Assembly (NCBI GenBank): GCA_013368375.1
Contig: JAACJP010000028.1
Coordinates: forward strand, 248,001-312,000
From: Tricholomella constricta
Taxonomy: Eukaryota; Basidiomycota; Agaricomycetes; Agaricales; Lyophyllaceae
Reading direction: 5' to 3'
Length of the DNA: 64,000 bases
The notes below the pieces were generated by a model. That model saw only the letters and a list, made by a program, of their open reading frames with translations, made no database searches and had not been told where the DNA came from. Shown piece after piece: positions 58,223-64,000 of this stretch. The first letter of the stretch is position 1. Each line of letters opens with the position of its first letter. Position numbers and translations under genes: made by a program.

Positions 58223-59498
58223 ATGGAGTAGAGAGAGGGTTCGATAGTGCAGTGTACTTCAAGGAAGCAGTCAGTGGTGAGGGTTGAGTGTTTGATGATA
58301 AGATGAGTTATGAAGTGCATGCTTATATCCATTCCAAATATCCAAACGAGGACAATACGCGGTGAGTGGCAACACATGTAGGCAGTGGCCCCACACGCAG
58401 AGACGATTGAAATGGAAGTGCCTCAAAGAATTATTGGATACGATGGTGAGGAACACAATTAGCAGAGGTCAATGAGGATCATGCGAATAATCGTGAATGT
58501 CAACTTGGTAGGTGTTTGTGCCCGTTGATTGACCCTGCACTGGTCCAGGCAGCACTGCCTTCCGTCATCTAGAAAAAATTGCTGTTGATTGAATTGTAAT
58601 TGAGTCATCGAGAGAACACATCAGATCAGAAAGACTAGAAAACTGAACACGTACAAGTGGATATTTCTGAATAATACTAGTAGCAAGTCCTCACCTTGGC
58701 CGGCGTCCTCGTCCATGCAAGAATCATGCTGTCTTCCTTGTCCTAGAGTTATCTGGCTTGAACAATGCCGCGTCGAACTACGACTCCGACTGAAAGCTGC
58801 CCTTGCCAACTCACCGGAGGATAAAATCATCTTGTAGATAAGTTCTATCAGAATGAGTTTGAAGTGAAAGAAGAATAATTGAGCCTCCCACGATCAGAAC
58901 TTAGAAGTGGCACCGGAGGTGCTATTATATAGAACAAAAAAGGATGGCCCATCGATCACCCTTTGGAAAATCACCATTCTAGCACATCAAGTCCGGCACC
59001 CTGCAGATACACCATTATCATCAATCAGGGTTATGCTGGGACAGAGGAGTCATCGGGTGCAACATACATTCTGCTCGAATCGAGTTGTCAGTGAGGATGC
59101 CAGTGTCGGAGCATGACGACGTACGGATAGAATGTTCTTCTGTAGCCCTGTGACTGCAAGTTGACTCCGAGTCTGCAAAATGCATCTTAGATTTGAATGA
59201 TTGGACAAAACTGAAGCCTGAAGGTCGCCAACGTTAACTTACGTACTAATAATATCTGGGAAATGAGAAATGAGATTGAATTCCCGACTACGTTACATCA
59301 GCAACTCAGGTAATGCGCTCAGCACCCACCACCACTCGACCACCACCACCACCACCACCACCACGACCGCAACACACGCTACACTTCGTCTTTCACCCCT
59401 ACTCTGACTGACATAGTCAGGGCTCATATTCTATACGCATACCTACGTTACCAACGAATTTAAAGTCACTTGTCATCTCCAAGCACATCTGAAACAGA
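58223..59498. other. intergenic; first part duplicates 37312-38230
   Basis: 58223-58920 is similar to the DNA upstream of SET copy 1. No gene seen in the rest. A CCA/CAC trinucleotide microsatellite lies at about 59328-59374. Confidence 0.5.
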
Positions 59499-59642
59499 AT
59501 GGCCACGGCCACTGCCCCGTCATTTGAGCTCGATGGGGAGTACCACCCTCCCCCGCTGATGGGAAACGCGGCCGATGAGGGGTACCAGCAGGAGCTTGTC
59601 GCCCAGGCCCAAGCGCACCTCTCTGCCGGGGTGGAACTTATC
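59499..59642 (+). pseudogene. 5' end of an ORF cut by element C
   Basis: ATG at 59499 opens a frame (MATATAPSFELDGEYHPPPL, later YQQELVAQAQAHLSAGVELI) that runs without a stop straight into the LTR of element C at 59643. It may be the first exon of a host gene interrupted by the insertion; the rest should lie beyond the window. No family recognised. A minus-strand frame overlaps and I judge it the shadow. Confidence 0.4.
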
Positions 59643-59863
59643 TGTAACGGGGTTACAAGATTGGGGACCTTGCTGTGCACGCTAGACGTAAGCTTGACAA
59701 GTCTGTCGATTGCTACGTATAGGTGTACAAGGTCTACTATTTAATTATGTAATGTAAAGGATTAAATAGGCAACACCGGAAGGTGTTGCCAAACAATAGC
59801 ATAATCGTGTCGATAAGATACGATTAGATCAGATTAGTCGATAAGATAGTAAGCGCCCTTACA
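59643..59863 (-). repeat. 3' LTR of element C
   Basis: 221 bp. On the minus strand it begins TGTAAGGGCG and ends CCCCGTTACA, resembling the element B LTR termini (TGTAACG, GTTACA). It contains a perfect hairpin at 59769-59790, GGCAACACC, loop TTCC, GGTGTTGCC. Confidence 0.85.
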
Positions 59864-59895
59864 TACCCCCCTTTAAGATCGCTAGTAGCGATCTT
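59864..59895 (-). promoter_or_regulatory. hairpin and polypurine tract of element C
   Basis: On the minus strand, stem AAGATCGC, loop TACTA, stem GCGATCTT (59895-59875) abuts AAAGGGGGGTA (59874-59864), followed by the LTR. It has the same layout as element B (28060-28089), with different but still paired bases. Confidence 0.75.
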
Positions 59896-60238
59896 CACCA
59901 GGGAGTAATGCAATAAGTAATAATAAAATTAAGGCAAGAGGGAGGGTGTAGGTCCCGGCGACCTACACCCAATATCGCCTGCAAAGAAATACGTATTACT
60001 GGTACGTATTCATGACCGAATACATAGTGGAGACAATAGTTCCACTACACGGCCTCCAAGTGCCGCCCGAGGTGGCATGGGATTGAGGACATCCGGTGTT
60101 GCGTATATTTGAGTACGCGACCTGCGGGTTGCTCCTCGGGAGTAAGGTGGTCTACACCTGACAATGGCGGTCGTCCCGACGATACCTCCTGCGTGTCGAG
60201 GTCGGTTCGTTGACGGGGGATTAAGTTGTCTCCCCGAC

Positions 60239-63200
60239 CTATGACTCCATCACTGTGTCGGGGTCGGTGGGGTTGGATTCCACCGGACCCTGGCTAGTGG
60301 TAATCACTGCCAGTGATAGAGGCCCTGTGAGGGCCGACACGGGGTCCACTTGGGTTTCGGTAGCTCCTATTGGAGCTGCCACGACTGTGGAAGGTGTCAC
60401 GGGGGCAGGTGTGAGTGCCGCCGGGTCCGCCATTTCGACGTTGGTAGACGTCGATCCCGATGGAGCGGGAGTGTGCAGGTCCGGAGGGGGAAACTCCCCT
60501 CTCCGAACACGGAGTTCTCGGAAATGTGGGTCTTCACCCACAAACATCCATTCCACGCTGGATAAACAATCCAGCCCCTCGTTCTGAAACTCCAAGCGCA
60601 TTAACGTTTGAATGCGCGTGATGTCGTCGGTGGTGGGATGGTACCACCCGTCCCATTCCGGAATGGCGGGTGGCACGCCCAATTGATCGAGTCGACACGC
60701 GATCGTCGTCAACATTGTGGAACAGGTCCTTATGAGGACCTGCAGTAGAGTAGTTATGGTCTAAATAGTGTAGACCATAAGTATAACTGTGGTTTATCCA
60801 ACTAATTGGAATACCACAGTTAATAAGGTGTTGTAGGACACCTTGTTCCGTCAGCCGCCCTTCGGGAGCGGTAGGTTGGATCCGAGGGATAATAACCTCG
60901 GGTGCGGTAATCGGCGTGAACGGCCGATCAGGGTTGGCCCCGTTATGGGCCGCCACCGCTTCTGCATAGAAGTATGGCCGTGCGGTGATGGTTGCAAAGA
61001 TTCGCATAAACCATGCCCGCATACTATGAGTTACTGGCGACAATACGTTTGCCAGTAAGTATCCCCAGGTCCCGCGACGATGAACGCGGAACCGGTAGTC
61101 CATGACGATACCTCCATATTGGTTCTTAGAACCAATACGCCCATGGTGAATCATATGTCGACACCAATGTTCGACATCCAATGCATGAGCTGGGCCGGGT
61201 TGGGGGAGACCAGCTCCTCGTGTCGGCTTGTCATGCCGATATTCGAATGCTTTACCCGGCCGTCTAATGACCGGGGCATTCCAGATGGGTGACCGTTCAC
61301 TGAACGGTCGTGAGACGCTTCGGAATTCGTCCATGGCTGCACGAGCCATGGCTCGGTCGCGCAAGTGAGGCGCGACCGACAGGGTGATCCGACGGAATTC
61401 TCTGAAGAGCATAAAGGCCTCGGCCCGCTCTTCATCCCTCACTCCATGGCGTCGGTTATTGATCAGCTCATAGAGCTGATCAACTTCACGGGGGTTCATT
61501 GGGAACCCACGTGGTGCGACGGCATACAGCTGTCCATCTGAGGGACGGGAGTTTTGTCCCGTCCCTAGCTCGCTCTCTGAGACGCGAGCTGCTGTGCCTA
61601 GCGCAAAGGCACGATTCTGGGCAGACGACACATATACCGTCCGCGACACCATATCCCAGAAGCGGTTGTCCTGCTCGTGGCGGCCGTTGATAAAGACCAC
61701 CCCAAGCTCTTCAGGGATCCGTCCCGGCGCCTCCTTCTCAGCTTTGCGAGCCATATTCTCGCGATGCTGCTTCTGCCCGGCAGCCTTCTTCTTGCTGATG
61801 GGTTTCTCATCGTCGGAGGACTCGCCGTAGTCCGACTCGTCCATAAATTCGGCGTACGGGTCAGACGCCTTTTGTTTGCCTTTGCCCTTTGGCGGAGGCG
61901 ATGGGGGCTGCACCATCGTAGTGGGTGGTGCAGGGGATGGTGCCGGCAAGGTATACTTGCCAACAGGTTCCTTCTTTTGGGACCCTCTCTCCGGGTTTCG
62001 TACCCGGCTTTCTCCCGGGGTCGGTAGTGGGAGTAATGCTCCCGCTATATGTTGCTGTTGCGGTGCCTGCACCGCGGATGTCGACGATGTCGACGCCCTT
62101 CGCTCGACTTCTCGAGCCGGTAAGGGACGCACTTCGCGTGTCCCTTGGTCCTCGCGACGCTCCTCTCGTTGAGGACCATAATCAAGTGGGCGCTCATCAC
62201 GCCACACTTCCTGGTCGGGATGGCGGTCGAACCGCCGATACTCTTGTTCCGGGCGTCGTTCCTGACGCCTGGGTTCATATAAGGTGCGTTCTTCTCGCCG
62301 CACCTCGGTCTGCTGTCTTTTCATGGGTCGGGACGATGGTCCCTCCCCGCGATCTGGCGACGCCACTGCCGGTCGCTTTTTTGCCAGGCTGAGTTGCTCA
62401 GCCATGGCCGACTCTCTCGCCTTCACGCGTCTCAAGTCCGCGCGAACTCCATCGTACGCATCAAGCAGCTGGGTTACAACCAGCTGCGCCATCCCGTCGT
62501 CCAAGAAATCACAAAACTCGCGGTGAATACCCGCGTCTTCCAATCGGTCCAAGATAGACGAAAGGAGACCATCGTCTGCGAATGGTCTTGACGCAGACGA
62601 CGCTGCGCGATCGTCTGCCGGCCTCCGCGAACTCGACGCAAACGAACCTCTTTGTTCGTCTGCATATGGCGCGACATATTGCCGCGCCGGTTCGCTGCGC
62701 GCCACTTGCGCCGGTGGAGTAGGTGTTTTTTGACGACTTTGGTCGTCCACCTCCATCTTCTCTGACTCGTTGTACCGCGTATTTTGCGGTACGGTTGGGG
62801 CGGGCATTTGGGGGTACCACGTCGGTGGTGGGTACCCCATGAAGCTCTGCATTGATGGCATATGTTGATATGCCATCGACGGTGGGTAGAACCCACCCGT
62901 CTGTGGTTGTTGCCCCTGGTGGGGCGGTTGGCTCATGTGGCCAACCATAGGGTAAAATTGTTGCCCCTGATGGGGCGGTTGCCCCTGGTGGGGCAGTTGG
63001 CTCATGTGGCCAACCGATGGGTATTGAAATGCTTGGGGCTGCACGCCCATATAGGTTGGGGGCGGGGGCGCGCTTTCCGCGCGTCCCTGCACCTCCTCCC
63101 CTTTTGGACTCGATCCCGAGGCCATATTTTGATAGTCGGTGCGGCTGTCGCCGCCCCGAGTCGCGTCGTTGCTTGAATTTGCTCCTGCGGTTGGGTACAT
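60239..63200 (-). pseudogene. element C third ORF (ORF3), one frameshift
   Basis: ATG at 63200 (MYPTAGANSSNDATRGG), following the integrase stop at 63326. The N-terminus is Pro/Gln/Gly-rich with repeats of HQGQ type. Conserved blocks shared with element B ORF3: DFLDDGMAQLVVTQLLD plus a coiled coil, RIPEELGVVFINGR, VAPRGFPMNPRE, TRGAGLPQPG, HHGRIGSKN, MRIFATITARP, YGLHYLD, NVDDDR and PPAIPEWDGW. The last block is in another frame because of a one-base shift at about 60691-60702. The C-terminus ends TVMES. The internal Arg/Glu-rich part is specific to this copy. Function unknown. Confidence 0.8.
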
Positions 63201-63325
63201 GTTGTGGTTGTTGGTTGAAAATTTGGTTGCGCGTCCTAGCGCCAAAACATATTTAACCTTCTGTCATAACTTTTGATGGTTATGTAATTTTTCTGATCGC
63301 CGTGATCACATGACCGCGCCACATT

Positions 63326-64000
63326 CTAGGTTCGTCGCGGCAACCTCGATGCGCTGCCCACCCCTTGCAATTCCAAGTAGCGGTCCAATGCCGCTAACTT
63401 GTTACAATTATTGTGCGATTCCCAGGTGGTGTCACCTAGACTCCACCTAACTTGGTATTCCACTTTATTATTTTGGGTCCATCTATGGCCCAAAATCTCT
63501 TCGACAAACCATTCGTGATCGTCCGGCGCCCCAAAATCATAGGGCTCCGGGTGAGTTCTATTAGGGAACATTGCATCGTTTGTTGCGTAGTATGGGCGCA
63601 ACAGCGATATGTGAAATGTTGGATGTATTCGACGCTCCATAAGCGCCGTAGGTAATTCCAGCGTATAGTTCGACGTGTCTGGCATGGCCTTCAATACTTT
63701 GTAGGGCCCGACGAATTTCGGACATAATTTCCGGGCGCGTCCCTTGGGAAGGTTCAAGTTCTTGGTAGATAAATATACCAAGTCACCCCTCTTTATTTCC
63801 GGACCAGTGGATCGATGCCTGTTTGCCTCGCGCGTTTGAAATACGCGCGTTTCGATTATAGCGTCATGCGCCTCCGCTATGTTCTGCAATGCGCGTTCAG
63901 CGTATTCCCGAATTCCCTTTGGTATTACGCTGTCTGAGCGTATCTCTTTCAACATGGACGGCATGTAACCATTCAACTCAAATGGAGCGAACTTGGTGGT
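63326..64000 (-). CDS. integrase C-terminal part and chromodomain, element C (partial)
   Basis: The frame is open from the window edge to the stop at 63326. It matches element B integrase closely: GYMPSMLKEIRSDSVIPKGI, DLVYLSTKNLNLPKGRARKL, KFVGPYKVL (GPY/F-type), DFGAPDDHEWFVEEILGHRW and VRWSLGDTTWE (chromodomain). The catalytic DDE core lies beyond the window. No lesion seen. Confidence 0.9.
   Translation of the reverse strand, partial: TTKFAPFELNGYMPSMLKEIRSDSVIPKGIREYAERALQNIAEAHDAIIETRVFQTREANRHRSTGPEIKRGDLVYLSTKNLNLPKGRARKLCPKFVGPYKVLKAMPDTSNYTLELPTALMERRIHPTFHISLLRPYYATNDAMFPNRTHPEPYDFGAPDDHEWFVEEILGHRWTQNNKVEYQVRWSLGDTTWESHNNCNKLAALDRYLELQGVGSASRLPRRT

Larger units (their letters stand above)
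59643..64000 (-). mobile_element. Ty3/gypsy-type retrotransposon with third ORF, element C (3' part only)
   Basis: The minus-strand relative of element B, cut by the window edge. Right to left: integrase C-terminal part with chromodomain, third ORF, hairpin, polypurine tract, 3' LTR. The integrase part is about three-quarters identical to element B by eye; the third ORF is much less similar. The 5' LTR is outside, so the target duplication (candidate TTATC at 59638-59642) cannot be tested. Confidence 0.9.

Noticed and set aside
59328..59374. short regular repeats that might suggest a CRISPR-like array
   Set aside because: Plain CCA/CAC trinucleotide microsatellite without spacers, in a eukaryotic genome.

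Overview
The window is nuclear DNA from a filamentous basidiomycete, most likely an Agaricomycete. The genes are split by many short GT-AG introns of about 45-65 bp. The gene families are typical of mushrooms: a KDZ-associated CxC5/CxC6 gene, a Plavaka transposase, an RTC4-like gene, post-SET lysine methyltransferase paralogs and a GMC alcohol oxidase. All calls come from reading the sequence; no database search was possible, and exon borders come from frame and splice-site inspection.

Left part (1-32438): almost entirely mobile DNA and relics. In order: a hAT transposase tail; a decayed Ty3/gypsy chromodomain element on the minus strand (element A, 1994-8354); a broken Cys-rich gene; a broken RTC4-like gene; an apparently intact CxC5/CxC6 (KDZ-associated) gene; a small unknown gene; and a Plavaka-type transposase gene on the minus strand. 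A 9.5 kb Ty3/gypsy-type element (element B, 18783-28323) sits inside a 56-bp intron of the Plavaka gene, with identical 234-bp LTRs and a perfect GGCAG target duplication. A solo LTR of the element A family, flanked by GCAGC, lies just upstream of the Plavaka reading frame.

Middle and right (32996-58222): mostly host genes. These are an uncharacterised multi-exon gene, an 808-bp TIR element, a SET-domain gene, a tRNA-Asp(GTC) with a 9-nt intron, a Fab1/PIKfyve-type lipid kinase, an aldo-keto reductase with a C-terminal membrane segment, an alcohol oxidase containing five consecutive micro-exons, the U5 snRNP protein Dim1/Dib1, an uncharacterised gene, and a second SET gene that is a segmental duplicate of the first.

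Right end (59643-64000): the 3' part of element C, a diverged relative of element B on the minus strand, which interrupts a short ORF. Elements B and C share an unusual layout: integrase-chromodomain, then a separate large third ORF of about 880-990 residues, then a hairpin, the polypurine tract and a short LTR. The third-ORF proteins share several conserved blocks but no family I recognise. The hairpin before the polypurine tract and a second hairpin in the LTR keep their pairing in both elements despite different sequences. This third-ORF, structured-RNA Ty3/gypsy lineage is the best candidate here for an undescribed system.
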